Made by a program: the position numbers and the translations under genes. 64,000 bases of DNA from Micromonospora sp. HM5-17 (lineage in GTDB: Bacteria > Actinomycetota > Actinomycetes > Mycobacteriales > Micromonosporaceae), in contig NZ_RJWA01000001.1 of NCBI RefSeq assembly GCF_003762835.1, forward strand, positions 806,001 through 870,000. The letters run 5' to 3'. The first letter of the stretch is position 1; every line of letters begins with the position of its first letter. This document shows positions 39,706-48,152 of the stretch, in pieces. The notes below the pieces were generated by a model. It had not been told where the DNA came from and did no database searches. It saw only the letters and a program-made list of their open reading frames with translations.

Positions 39706-40011
39706 TCACCGTGCCCGGACCCGGTCGTGTCGCTGGCCCGCCCGTTCGTCCGAGCCCTGGTAGTTGTTCGCGGCGTCGATCAGTGCCTGCCCCGCCGCCT
39801 CGATCCGACCGGCGAGCCCGCGCAGATACGTCTGCCAGCCATCGGCCGCCCGCTGAGCCGCTTCCGCGGCCGCCCAGCCGCCGACCGCACCGCATGCCGC
39901 CAACCGCCCCTCGACCGACCTGACATTCCGCATCAGCTCGGCGCCATGCCCGACAATCTCGCCGCCCAGCGACCGCAACCCGGGCACGTGCACCCGCACC
40001 GGTTGGCTCAT
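39706..40011 (-). CDS. Small ESX/WXG100-like helical protein of cassette 1
   Basis: The 101-residue protein starts MSQPVRVHVPGLRSLGGEI and is predicted to form a helical hairpin, with GGWAAAEAAQRAADGW at the turn in place of the WXG motif. This pattern is typical of the ESX-type targets encoded upstream of large type VII substrates in actinomycetes. It may pair with the N-terminal region of the following hydrolase. The ATG follows GAGGGAG five bases upstream. The next gene starts 43 bases downstream. No secretion ATPase is in the window. Confidence 0.72.
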   Translation of the reverse strand: MSQPVRVHVPGLRSLGGEIVGHGAELMRNVRSVEGRLAACGAVGGWAAAEAAQRAADGWQTYLRGLAGRIEAAGQALIDAANNYQGSDERAGQRHDRVRAR

Positions 40012-40376
40012 CTCGTCTCCCTCGCCCGCACCCAGGCCGCAGAGACCGATCCGGACAACGCCACCCGCCAAGCGTTGTCAATCGACGAATATACCAACAG
40101 CACTGCAAGCGAGTGGGCACTGAGCGTGTCGAGCGGTGCGCGTGTTCGTTGTGTGTCGCGTGACGGATGTCGATGGTGGGCGACGACCTGCCGATATGGC
40201 GCCGACGGTGTCAACACCAGCCCGCCCGTGCCACCACCGACGATACGGCCACCCCCTGACGGTGCCGTTGCGGTACTAGGCTGGGCGTGGCGGCTCGCGG
40301 TCCAGCGAGGACGCCCCGGTGCGTGGTCCGATGTTCCCGACGCCACCGGCGGGCCGATCTGCGACGGGAGGCGGAC
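40012..40376. promoter_or_regulatory. Divergent region between ESX-like and DUF2510 genes
   Basis: The 365 bases hold no supported gene. Around 40075-40110 the DNA is unusually AT-rich. AATATA at 40088-40093 reads TATATT on the minus strand and could be the -10 box of the ESX-like gene, starting transcription about 70 bases before its ATG; no convincing -35 is visible. Bases 40131-40153 are the second copy of the segment found at 37280-37302. Confidence 0.4.
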
Positions 40377-41153
40377 ATGGGCCCGGGCTGGTATCCCGAT
40401 CCGACGGGCCGCCAACCGTTGCGCTGGTTCGACGGCACTCGGTGGACACCACAAGCCCTGGACGGGTGGCAGCTCCCGGTGGTGGACCCACTGCCCACCA
40501 TGGACGACGCCGGCTCCGGAGCACCTTCGCCCGCCCCCGCCCCGCCGCCGGCCGGGACGGTGCCGGTGGTGCCGGGGCAGGCGGCATCCCCGGAGTCCCC
40601 GGCGGTCCCGGCGCCGGCTCCGCCGCCGAGGCCGGCGGGGCGGCCGCCGGAGACGCCGAAGATCGCCGCGATCTCCCAGATCTGGCGTCTGCTGGTCGTC
40701 GCCGGAGCCGCGCTCCTCATGGTGATCGGGTTCCTGATGCAGCCGTGGATCGAACTGAGATTCGGCGACCGTCGGGTGGCAGTCAGCTACTTCGAGTTCG
40801 CGGACTGGGCCCGGGCCAACAACGTCGATGTCGGCGTCTGGTGCGCCGCGTACGCCGAGGGATTGGCGGTGGTACTGGCGGGCGTCGGCCTGGTGGCGGC
40901 GACCCTGTCCGCGGTGGCGACGATCGTCTGGGGCCGGACGTCCGGCTGCGCCGTGCCGTTGTTGTTGGCCGTGCTGTTGGCACTCAGCATCGCCGGGGCC
41001 CCGACCTGGGGCATCGACGATCTGCCGTGGACCGGACCGCCGGGGGTGGTGCAGGGGACCGCCCCCATGCTGATCGTCGCGAGTCACCTGGCCCTGATGT
41101 GGACGAGTGGTGAGCCCCGGTCGAAGACGACGACGAGTCGGACCCGTTCCTGA
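40377..41153 (+). CDS. DUF2510 membrane protein
   Basis: The 258-residue protein starts with a DUF2510 module (GPGWYPDPTGRQPLRWFDGTRW), a short domain found at the N-terminus of many actinobacterial membrane proteins. A Pro/Ala-rich linker of about 70 residues leads to four hydrophobic segments (LLVVAGAALLMVIGFLM, GLAVVLAGVGLVAATLSAVA, VPLLLAVLLALSIAGA, TAPMLIVASHLALMW). The function is unknown. The ATG follows GGGAGG six bases upstream. It is divergent from cassette 1. Confidence 0.75.
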   Translation: MGPGWYPDPTGRQPLRWFDGTRWTPQALDGWQLPVVDPLPTMDDAGSGAPSPAPAPPPAGTVPVVPGQAASPESPAVPAPAPPPRPAGRPPETPKIAAISQIWRLLVVAGAALLMVIGFLMQPWIELRFGDRRVAVSYFEFADWARANNVDVGVWCAAYAEGLAVVLAGVGLVAATLSAVATIVWGRTSGCAVPLLLAVLLALSIAGAPTWGIDDLPWTGPPGVVQGTAPMLIVASHLALMWTSGEPRSKTTTSRTRS

Positions 41154-41302
41154 TCCCCGGCCCCGTGTCCCGCCGCGGGGCTCGCCGGCCGCTGACGGCG
41201 CTCCGCTCCGCCGACCGCGGGTCATCCGGCGCCCACCGGACGCCCCGCCTCGGGTGTCCCGGCCGGTGTCACCCGCCGCGTGTCACCCGCCGCCCCCGGC
41301 GC

Positions 41303-41953
41303 TCAGCCAGACAGCTCCTTGCCGAGTGCGGCGGCGGCGCTGGTCAGGGCGGCGAAGGCGGTGTCGATCCGCCAGGCGGCCCGGTCGCGCGGCCCGATCG
41401 GGTTGGAGATGGTCCTCAGCTCGGCAAAGGGAAGCCCGGCGGTGGTCGCGGCGACGGCGACGCCGTACCCCTCCATCGCCTCGGCCACCGCGTCGGGGTA
41501 GCGGTCGAGCAACGCCGCGGCCGTCTGGGCGGTCCCGGTCACGGTGCCGAGGGTGAGCACGGTGCCGGTGACCGCGTACGGCAGACCGCTCCTCAACCGG
41601 GCCAGCAGCTCCGGGTCGGCCGAGACGGTGGTGGCGCCGAAACCCAGCTCGTCGAGGGTGAGGAAGCCGTCGGGCGACTCGGCGCCGAGATCGGCGGCGA
41701 CGCTACGGGTGGCGAGCACCGTCCCGCCGACCGACACCCGACCGGTGAAGCCACCGCCGATCCCGGCACTGATCACCGCCCGGTACGGCTCCCCGCCCGC
41801 CTCGGCCAGCGCGATCAGCCGGGCCGTACCGGCGGCGGCCGCGGCCGGACCGACTCCGACCGACGCGACCGTCACCGCGTCGGTGACCAGGCCGGCCCGG
41901 ACCGCCTCCGCCTCGGCCTCGACCGCGGTGACGAGCAGCACCCGACCGCGCAC
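41303..41953 (-). CDS. mqnB: Futalosine hydrolase
   Basis: The 216-residue protein is a purine-nucleoside-phosphorylase-fold hydrolase: LVTAVEAEAEAVRAGL at the N-terminus, VISAGIGGGFTGRVSVGG, and the catalytic region AEAMEGYGVAVAA with LRTISNPIGPRD. These features point to futalosine hydrolase, which removes hypoxanthine from futalosine in menaquinone synthesis, rather than MTA/SAH nucleosidase. mqnD at 36254 agrees with this. Its GTG overlaps the stop of the upstream MFS gene as TAGTG, so the two are probably coupled. Confidence 0.85.
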   Translation of the reverse strand: MRGRVLLVTAVEAEAEAVRAGLVTDAVTVASVGVGPAAAAAGTARLIALAEAGGEPYRAVISAGIGGGFTGRVSVGGTVLATRSVAADLGAESPDGFLTLDELGFGATTVSADPELLARLRSGLPYAVTGTVLTLGTVTGTAQTAAALLDRYPDAVAEAMEGYGVAVAATTAGLPFAELRTISNPIGPRDRAAWRIDTAFAALTSAAAALGKELSG

Positions 41954-43728
41954 TACGGGCCTCCCCGGGTCGGCCGGCGGGAGTCCTCGTCGCCGCGGTC
42001 GGATACGGCGGAGGAGGGTCGGTAGATGTGGTAGCCGGGCGGTGCCAGCGACTCGTCCTCGGCACCGCGGTCGTCCGGGGGCTCGCTGGCCCGGCCCCGT
42101 ACCGACGGGGTGACCGCCGCGACGGGGGAGGCCGGGCCCCCGGTCCGGGGACCTCCGGGCTGACGCCGGTTCGCCGGCCGCCCGGTCACGGCGGACCCGT
42201 TCCGGTCGGCGTGTCCGTCGGTGACCCGTCCCGCCGAGGCGGTGCGCTCCGCCCGGCCGGTCGGTACGGAGCCGGTCCGCACGTCGGCGGGCCCCTTCTC
42301 GCCCTCGGGCTGCTCCTCGTCGGGCTGCTCGGCGTCGGCGAGCGCCCGGCCGGAGAGCCGGTTGCCGCGCAGCCGCGCGGCGGTGACGATCGCCCAGCCC
42401 GCCGCGACGACCGCGAGACCGGCCAACACCCCGACCCCGATCCGGCCGTCGATCGGGATCAGCCCGAGCGCGCCGCCGGCCACGAAGGCCAGCATCAGGA
42501 TCGTCTCGGAGTGGGCGAACGCGGTGGCCCGGAGCCGTTCCGGGACCCGCTCCTGGATGGTGGCGTCGCCGGCCAGCTTGGCGATGCCGCTCACCGCGGA
42601 TGTGAGGAGGCAGAGCAGGGCGACGAGCGCCAGCGAGAACCAGAGCGTGGCCACCACCCCGCTCCCGGCTGCCAACACCAGGCCGGTGGCCTGGAGGGCG
42701 ACCGGGCGGCGGATCCGCAGCCGCGTCCCGAGGGCGGTGGCAAGGAACCCGCCGACGCCCAGCGCGGCGCCGACCACCCCGAGGGCGAGTTCGTCGCCGA
42801 GTTCCCGACCGAAGAGGGTGCTGTCCAGGTGGCCGGCCTTGATGGCGAAGGCGAGGAAGAGCAGGAGGAAGCCGTACAGGGCGCGGAGCGTGGCGCTGCC
42901 GACCAGGGCGGCGATCACCAGCCGCCCGGAGGGGCCGCCCCGGCTGAGCGCCCGCTCCCGCCCGCCGCGGCGGAGCTGGAACGCCTGGAAGGCCCGGGGC
43001 ACGGTCTCCGGCGGGTCGGAGTCGGCCCGGGGCGGCAGGCGCAGGGCGATCACCATGCCGACCAGGAAGATCACCGAGGCGACCCGGAGTGGCCACTGTG
43101 GACCGAACCAGAACGCCGCCAGTCCGATCGGGATGACCACCCCGCCGGCGATCGAGCCGTACACACTCGCCCGGGCGCCGGCCTGGGAGAGCCCGATCCC
43201 CTCCGGCAGCAGCCGGGGCACCGCCGCCGACCGGGCCACCCCGTACGCCCGGGAGAGCGCCAGCACCCCGAACGCCGCCGGGTAGAGCCCGAAGCCGTGG
43301 ATGTAGTCGGAGATCAACCAGGCCAGGAAGGCCCGGCCGAGCATGGTCGCGGCCAGGGCGTACCGGCGGCCGTGCCGGAAGTGGTCGAGCAGTGGGCCGA
43401 CCACCGGCGCGAGCAGCGCGAACGGCACCATCGTGATCAGCAGGTAGAGCGCCACCTTGCTGCGCGCCTCGCCCAGGGGGGCGTTGAAGAAGATCGTCCC
43501 GGCCAGGCCGATCGCGATCAGGGTGTCGCCGGCGCAGGAGGCGGCGTGCAGGTCGAAGAGGCGGATCATGCCCGCCTCGCCGCCCGCGCCCTTCTCTCGG
43601 ACCCGGGCGACCCGCCGACCGGTCCAGCGCACGCTGCCGAACCCGGCCCGCAGCAGCAGCCGGACGGCGCGCACGATCGTGCCGACGGCACGTAGGAGGA
43701 ACCCCCCGGACCGGGTGAACAGCGGCAT
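41953..43728 (-). CDS. MFS transporter
   Basis: The 591-residue protein has a basic N-terminus and about ten to twelve membrane helices up to about residue 450 (GDTLIAIGLAGTIFFNAPLG, LYLLITMVPFALLAPVVG, and LVALLCLLTSAVSGIAKLAGD). It ends in a hydrophilic tail of about 140 residues rich in Gly, Arg and Pro. It looks like the actinobacterial MFS group often encoded with futalosine hydrolase. The substrate is unknown. Of two ATGs, the second (43728) was chosen, since GAGG lies nine bases before it. Confidence 0.82.
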   Translation of the reverse strand: MPLFTRSGGFLLRAVGTIVRAVRLLLRAGFGSVRWTGRRVARVREKGAGGEAGMIRLFDLHAASCAGDTLIAIGLAGTIFFNAPLGEARSKVALYLLITMVPFALLAPVVGPLLDHFRHGRRYALAATMLGRAFLAWLISDYIHGFGLYPAAFGVLALSRAYGVARSAAVPRLLPEGIGLSQAGARASVYGSIAGGVVIPIGLAAFWFGPQWPLRVASVIFLVGMVIALRLPPRADSDPPETVPRAFQAFQLRRGGRERALSRGGPSGRLVIAALVGSATLRALYGFLLLFLAFAIKAGHLDSTLFGRELGDELALGVVGAALGVGGFLATALGTRLRIRRPVALQATGLVLAAGSGVVATLWFSLALVALLCLLTSAVSGIAKLAGDATIQERVPERLRATAFAHSETILMLAFVAGGALGLIPIDGRIGVGVLAGLAVVAAGWAIVTAARLRGNRLSGRALADAEQPDEEQPEGEKGPADVRTGSVPTGRAERTASAGRVTDGHADRNGSAVTGRPANRRQPGGPRTGGPASPVAAVTPSVRGRASEPPDDRGAEDESLAPPGYHIYRPSSAVSDRGDEDSRRPTRGGP

Positions 43729-43845
43729 GAGCACCATCCTCGCCCATTCGGTCGGTGACCGTCGGTTTCGTGCCGAGAAATCTCTGCCTGAACGGTGCCG
43801 GGGAGTGCCGCCGACCCGACGTCAAGGATAGGCAAGAATAGGCGG

Positions 43846-44664
43846 GTGACCAGGACCAGCACTCGCGCACCTCGGCTCGACCAGGTCTGCGCCAACGCCG
43901 TCGACGTGGCGCGTGCCGGCATCACCGAGGTCGAGCCTGCCGACGTCGGCGAGCACCTGGGTGCCATCGCCGAGGGCGACCGGCTGGTGACGCACTTCTT
44001 CGAGTGCCGGCTGGCCGGATACCGGGGCTGGCGGTGGGCCGTGACCGTGACCCGCGTGCCACGCAGCCGGCACGTCACCATCTGTGAGACGACCCTGCTG
44101 CCGGGGCCGGACGCCCTGCTCGCACCGAGCTGGCTGCCCTGGCAGGAACGGCTGCAGCCGGGCGACCTCGGGGTCGGCGACCTGCTCCCCACCCCGCCGG
44201 ACGACGAGCGACTCGCCCCCGGCTACCTCCTCTCCGACGACCCCGCGGTCGAGGAGACCGCCTGGGAGCTGGGGCTCGGCCGGGTCCGGGTGATGTCCCG
44301 GGAGGGCCGCACCGAAACCGCCCAGCGGTGGTACGACGGCGACCATGGCCCCGGCGCGCCGATCTCGGTCGCCGCGCCGCGTACCGCCCGGTGCGGGACC
44401 TGCGGCTTCTATCTCCCGCTGTCCGGGGCGCTCCGCCAGGCGTTCGGGGTCTGCGGCAACCTGTACGCGCCCGACGACGGGCGGGTGGTCAGCGCCGACC
44501 ACGGGTGCGGGGCCCACTCGGAGACGCTGGTGGAGACCTCCGAGGCTCCGGTGGACGAGCTCCCGACGGTCTACGACGACAGCGAGGTCGAGGCGATCAC
44601 GGTGAGCCGGGCGCCCGGGTCGGTCGAGTCGGGCGAGCCGCCGGAGCCGTACGGGCACGGCTGA
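43846..44664 (+). CDS. DUF3027 family protein
   Basis: The 272-residue protein matches the actinobacterial DUF3027 family: LDQVCANAVDVARAGITEV, GDRLVTHFFECRLAGYRGW and HVTICETTLLPGPDALLAP. A zinc-finger-like region follows in CGTCGFYLPLSGALRQAFG with VCGN and HGCG, giving four Cys and one His as possible ligands. The biochemical role is unknown. No SD is seen before the GTG, and AAGAAT lies eight bases upstream, so transcript and reading frame may start together (leaderless). It is divergent from the MFS gene. Confidence 0.85.
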   Translation: MTRTSTRAPRLDQVCANAVDVARAGITEVEPADVGEHLGAIAEGDRLVTHFFECRLAGYRGWRWAVTVTRVPRSRHVTICETTLLPGPDALLAPSWLPWQERLQPGDLGVGDLLPTPPDDERLAPGYLLSDDPAVEETAWELGLGRVRVMSREGRTETAQRWYDGDHGPGAPISVAAPRTARCGTCGFYLPLSGALRQAFGVCGNLYAPDDGRVVSADHGCGAHSETLVETSEAPVDELPTVYDDSEVEAITVSRAPGSVESGEPPEPYGHG

Positions 44665-44765
44665 GCCGGTTCCGGTACGGCCGCGGGCACAGCCGCGCCG
44701 GCCGCGTCGCGTACCCGGCCCGGGGACCCGGGTGTCGCGGGGTAGCCGTACCCGGGCGGGCCGGG

Positions 44766-45110
44766 TCAGCGGCCGGCACGGCGGCGTCGGCGGTTGGCGT
44801 CGTGCCGGAGCATCACGGCAAGCCCGACGAAGCCGGAGAGGAAGCCGGAGAGACAGATCCAGAGCCAGTTCTCGTGGTCGTGCGCGGCGAGCCAGTCGCG
44901 GAAGAAGATCAGCAGCACCAGACCGACGACGGCCCAGACCACGATGCCGGCGACCGCGAACGGCACCATCGGCGGGTCGAGTGGCTCGATCGGTGCCCCG
45001 CCCGGGGCGCGCCGGGCCGCATCCCCGAGGCCGGGCCGGGCCGCGCCCCCGGTGTCGACCCGCGCCGCGTCCCCGGAGGCGGGTGGCGCAGGGCGCGGCT
45101 CGTCGGGCAC
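44766..45110 (-). CDS. DUF2530 family small membrane protein
   Basis: The 114-residue product has a Pro/Ala/Asp-rich N-terminal part and two membrane helices (VPFAVAGIVVWAVVGLVLLI and WLWICLSGFLSGFVGLAVML) ending in RHDANRRRRRAGR. This is the DUF2530 layout of actinobacteria, where PPMVPFAVAGIVVWAV is the family start. The start GTG is a guess; no good SD is visible, and the real N-terminus may be shorter. It is divergent from the purine permease. The function is unknown. Confidence 0.72.
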   Translation of the reverse strand: MPDEPRPAPPASGDAARVDTGGAARPGLGDAARRAPGGAPIEPLDPPMVPFAVAGIVVWAVVGLVLLIFFRDWLAAHDHENWLWICLSGFLSGFVGLAVMLRHDANRRRRRAGR

Positions 45111-45226
45111 GCAAACCAGGGTACGGCCACCCTGAGCAGGCACAGCAACCGGGAAGTCTTTGCCGGCGCGCCCGACGATCTGGCACCATGCGGTTCGGCA
45201 CATGACCCCTCACCTGCGAGGATCTG

Positions 45227-46756
45227 ATGGACGACCCCGCGGCCACCCCCGCCGCCGAGTCCGGTGGCACGGCCGCCGGCAACCCCGCCCCGGGCGGTAC
45301 GACCGCTCTCGCTGGCGGTCCGGCACCCCGCAACCGCTTCGACCGGTTCTTTGAGATCTCCGCCCGCGGTTCGACGCTGGGCCGCGAGGTCCGCGGCGGC
45401 CTCGTCACCTTCTTCACGATGGCCTACATCGTGGTGCTGAACCCGCTGATCCTCGGCAGCGCCGTGGACGGGGACGGGGCGAAGCTCGCGATCCCGGCGA
45501 TCGCCGCCGCCACGGCCCTGGTCGCCGGGGTGATGACGATCCTGATGGGGGTGGTGGGCCGCTTCCCGCTGGCCCTGGCCGCCGGCCTCGGGGTGAACGC
45601 GCTGATCGCGTACGAGATCGCCCCGCAGATGACCTGGGCCGACGCCATGGGTCTGGTGGTGATCGAGGGTGTGATCATCGCGGTCCTGGTGCTGACCGGG
45701 CTGCGTACCGCGGTGTTCCGGTCGTTCCCGACGCAGCTCAAGACCGCGACCGGGGTGGGGATCGGGCTCTTCCTGACCATCATCGGCCTGGTCGACGCCG
45801 GCTTCGTCCGGCGGATCCCGGACGCGGCGAACACCACGGTGCCGGTCGGGCTCGGCATCGGCGGCAAGTTGGTCACCTGGCCGGCGCTGGTCTTCGTGCT
45901 GGGTCTGCTGCTGACCCTGGTGCTGGTGGTACGCCGGGTCAAGGGTGCGATCCTGCTCGGCATCCTCGCCGCGACCGTGCTGGCGATCATCGTCGAGGCG
46001 ATCGCCAAGGTCGGTCCGTCGGTGGTGAACGGCCAGCCGAACCCGTCCGGCTGGTCGCTGAACGTGCCGCGGCTGCCGGAGAAGGTGGTGGACCTGCCGG
46101 ACCTCTCCCTGCTGGGTCACTTCAACCTGCTCGGGTCGTGGCAGCGGGCCGGCTGGCTGGTCGCGATCATGTTCGTCTTCACCCTGCTGGTGACCGACTT
46201 CTTCGACACCATGGGGACGATGGTGGCGGTCGGCCAGGAGGCCGGCCTGCTCGACGAGCAGCGGATGCCGCCGCGTACCCGGGAGATCCTGCTGGTCGAC
46301 TCGATCGCGGCGGCGGCCGGCGGCGCGGCGAGCACGTCCAGCAACACGTCGTACATCGAGAGCGCGGCCGGGGTCGCGGAGGGCGCCCGGACCGGTGCGG
46401 CCAACCTGGTCACCGGCGGCCTGTTCCTGCTGGCGATGTTCTTCACGCCACTGGTCGTCGTGGTGCCGTTCGAGGCGGCGACCACCGCGCTGGTGATCGT
46501 CGGGTTCCTGATGATGACCGCGGTCAAGGAGATCGACTGGCGTGACTACGAGATCGGGATCCCCGCATTCCTCACCATCGTGCTGATGCCGTTCACCTAC
46601 TCGATCTCCAACGGAATCGGGGCCGGGGTCATCTCGTACGTCGTGCTCAAGGCCGCCCGGGGCAAGGTCCGGGAGGTGCACCCGCTGCTGTATGTGGTGG
46701 CGGCGCTCTTCGTGCTCCACTTCCTGCGCGGCCCGATCGAGAGCCTGGTGTTCTAG
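45227..46756 (+). CDS. NCS2-type purine permease (AzgA-like)
   Basis: The 509-residue transporter matches the hypoxanthine/guanine permease branch of the NCS2 family. It has FFEISARGSTLGREVRGGLV, FFTMAYIVVLNPLIL, the conserved LAAGLGVNALIAYEI and LVTDFFDTMGTMVAVGQEAG, and the substrate-site motif SNTSYIESAAGVAEGARTG. About 12-14 helices are present. It imports purine bases with protons. The ATG follows GCGAGGATCTG. No purine riboswitch fold is visible in the 116-base leader region. Confidence 0.9.
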   Translation: MDDPAATPAAESGGTAAGNPAPGGTTALAGGPAPRNRFDRFFEISARGSTLGREVRGGLVTFFTMAYIVVLNPLILGSAVDGDGAKLAIPAIAAATALVAGVMTILMGVVGRFPLALAAGLGVNALIAYEIAPQMTWADAMGLVVIEGVIIAVLVLTGLRTAVFRSFPTQLKTATGVGIGLFLTIIGLVDAGFVRRIPDAANTTVPVGLGIGGKLVTWPALVFVLGLLLTLVLVVRRVKGAILLGILAATVLAIIVEAIAKVGPSVVNGQPNPSGWSLNVPRLPEKVVDLPDLSLLGHFNLLGSWQRAGWLVAIMFVFTLLVTDFFDTMGTMVAVGQEAGLLDEQRMPPRTREILLVDSIAAAAGGAASTSSNTSYIESAAGVAEGARTGAANLVTGGLFLLAMFFTPLVVVVPFEAATTALVIVGFLMMTAVKEIDWRDYEIGIPAFLTIVLMPFTYSISNGIGAGVISYVVLKAARGKVREVHPLLYVVAALFVLHFLRGPIESLVF

Positions 46757-46856
46757 CGATCCTGGTCTCCCCGACGCGGTAGGCGCGGCGGGAACGCCAC
46801 GACGTACCGCCCCGCAGCCGCGGCGAGCACCCGCGGGCGGCCACCCACCCGGGCGG

Positions 46857-47702
46857 CTACGCACAGCTGCGTCGCTCGCGGAGGGCGCGAAGGTGGAACG
46901 CGGCCCAGGTGCGGTAGGGGCGCCACGCCTCGGCGACGTGGGCCAGGGTGGTGCCGGCGCCGTACCGCGCCACGATCTCGGCGTCGAGGCGGGACTCGTG
47001 GCGCGGCAGGCCGTCGGGGTGGTTGGCGCCGCGGAGGACGACGAGTTCGGCGGCGAACGGGCCCAGCCCCTTCACCTGGCGCACCTGTGCGACGGCGGTC
47101 TCGGCGTCCATGTCCCGCAGGCGGCCGCCGTCGAGCAGGCCGTCGAGGGCGGCTTCGGCGACGGCGCGCAGGTACTCGGGCTTGCGGCCGGGCAGGTCGA
47201 GGTCGAGTGCCCGTAGCCGCTCGGGTTCGGGGAACGCGCCGGCGTGACCGTGCCGCCGGATGAGGTCACGACGCAGGTGGGCGGCCTGTGCGATGCGGAC
47301 GCGTTGCGACAGCACTGCCCAGGCGGCCGCCTCGTACGGCGAGTGGAAGCCGCACGGGCGGAGGCCCGGCAGGCTTCGCTGCGCCGCACCGATGACCGGG
47401 TCGCGGTCGCCGACGGCGGGCCATCCCCGGCCGTCGACGTCGAGCGCGAGAAACCGGGCGGCCTGCGTGGCGGCGGCGTCGAGGTCGCCCTCGCCGGTCA
47501 CCGTGATGCGGGCCGTGGCGCCGTCCTGGTGCACGGTCGCCTTCGCGCGGGACCAGTCGCGGTCCACCAGGAAGACGGTCCGCAGGTCGGTCGTGTCGCG
47601 TCGGGTGGGGAGGGCCGCCGGGGCGAAGCCCTCCCAGAAGGTGCGGCTGGTGGCCAGTGACCAGGGGCCGGCCACCGTCCGCACGGTCGTGTGCTCGCGC
47701 AT
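46857..47702 (-). CDS. AlkA-like DNA-3-methyladenine glycosylase (HhH-GPD)
   Basis: The 281-residue protein has an AlkA-type N-terminal beta domain and a helix-hairpin-helix glycosylase fold: FHSPYEAAAWAVLSQRVRIA, then VKGLGPFAAELVVLRG, followed by DGLPRHESRL where E. coli AlkA has its catalytic Asp. Here that position is His/Glu, as in a distinct actinobacterial subfamily, so catalysis may differ. It should excise alkylated bases. It ends at 46857, and the VOC gene lies 12 bases upstream, so they form an operon facing the MarR gene. Confidence 0.83.
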   Translation of the reverse strand: MREHTTVRTVAGPWSLATSRTFWEGFAPAALPTRRDTTDLRTVFLVDRDWSRAKATVHQDGATARITVTGEGDLDAAATQAARFLALDVDGRGWPAVGDRDPVIGAAQRSLPGLRPCGFHSPYEAAAWAVLSQRVRIAQAAHLRRDLIRRHGHAGAFPEPERLRALDLDLPGRKPEYLRAVAEAALDGLLDGGRLRDMDAETAVAQVRQVKGLGPFAAELVVLRGANHPDGLPRHESRLDAEIVARYGAGTTLAHVAEAWRPYRTWAAFHLRALRERRSCA

Positions 47703-47714
47703 GGTCGGCTCGCC

Positions 47715-48086
47715 TCAGCCCTGGTCGTGCACGGTGACGGCGTAGCCGTCGGGATCGCGGAAGGTGAAGGTGCGGCCGAAGGGGCCGTCGACCGGTGGGG
47801 TGAGGATCGGCACGCCGGCGGCCGCCAGCTCGTCGTGCAGTGCCTGCGCGTCGTCGGCTCGCAACCACAGCGCCACTCCGGCACCGGGGTGCGGGGTGGC
47901 CGTGTCGAGGTCGAGGCCGGGGAGCGGGGTCCGTACGGCGAACGGCACCGGGCTCGTCGCGAACACCACCGCGCCGGGCGGGCTGGCCGGGGCGCGGCGC
48001 ATCCCGAGGCGGGTCTCGTAGAACTCGGCGGCGGCGTCGACGTCCCGCACCTGTAGCGCGATGAAGTCGGGCCCGGTCACGGTCAT
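47715..48086 (-). CDS. VOC (glyoxalase/bleomycin-resistance) family protein
   Basis: The 123-residue protein shows the VOC fold: FIALQVRDVDAAAEFYETRL, GVALWLRADDAQALHDEL and a C-terminal RTFTFRDPDGYAVTVHD. Such proteins bind a metal and act on, or sequester, small molecules. The ATG is set by AAGGAG six bases before it. Its promoter region carries two MarR-type palindromes, and the AlkA-like gene follows after 12 bases. A role in response to an electrophile or alkylating compound is inferred from this setting. Confidence 0.85.
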   Translation of the reverse strand: MTVTGPDFIALQVRDVDAAAEFYETRLGMRRAPASPPGAVVFATSPVPFAVRTPLPGLDLDTATPHPGAGVALWLRADDAQALHDELAAAGVPILTPPVDGPFGRTFTFRDPDGYAVTVHDQG

Positions 48087-48106
48087 GGCTGGCTCCTTCG
48101 ACGGGT

Positions 48107-48124
48107 ATGTCAAAGTCCTGACAT
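48107..48124. promoter_or_regulatory. MarR-type operator 1 (ATGTCA-N6-TGACAT)
   Basis: ATGTCA (48107-48112), AAGTCC and TGACAT (48119-48124) form an 18-bp palindrome between the VOC and MarR genes. It lies 21 bases before the VOC start and 26 before the MarR start, so a bound dimer could control both. Confidence 0.75.
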
Positions 48125-48134
48125 GTCCGAGAGT

Positions 48135-48152
48135 ATGTCAGGATGTTGACAT
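48135..48152. promoter_or_regulatory. MarR-type operator 2, overlapping the regulator's start codon
   Basis: ATGTCA (48135-48140), GGATGT and TGACAT (48147-48152) repeat the arms of operator 1, 28 bases farther on. The last bases are the AT of the MarR start ATG, so binding would also block expression of the regulator. This predicts autorepression. Confidence 0.75.

Noticed and set aside
41954-43870. Upstream extension of the futalosine hydrolase frame through the MFS gene
   Set aside because: Only the last 216 codons show protein character; the rest is a shadow of the transporter.
45111-45226. Purine riboswitch ahead of the NCS2 permease
   Set aside because: The 116-base leader region shows no three-way-junction pattern or conserved purine-aptamer loops.
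44909-46864. A 651-codon frame opposite the purine permease
   Set aside because: Hydrophilic, His/Arg/Asp-rich sequence with no family features; the permease on the plus strand is certain.
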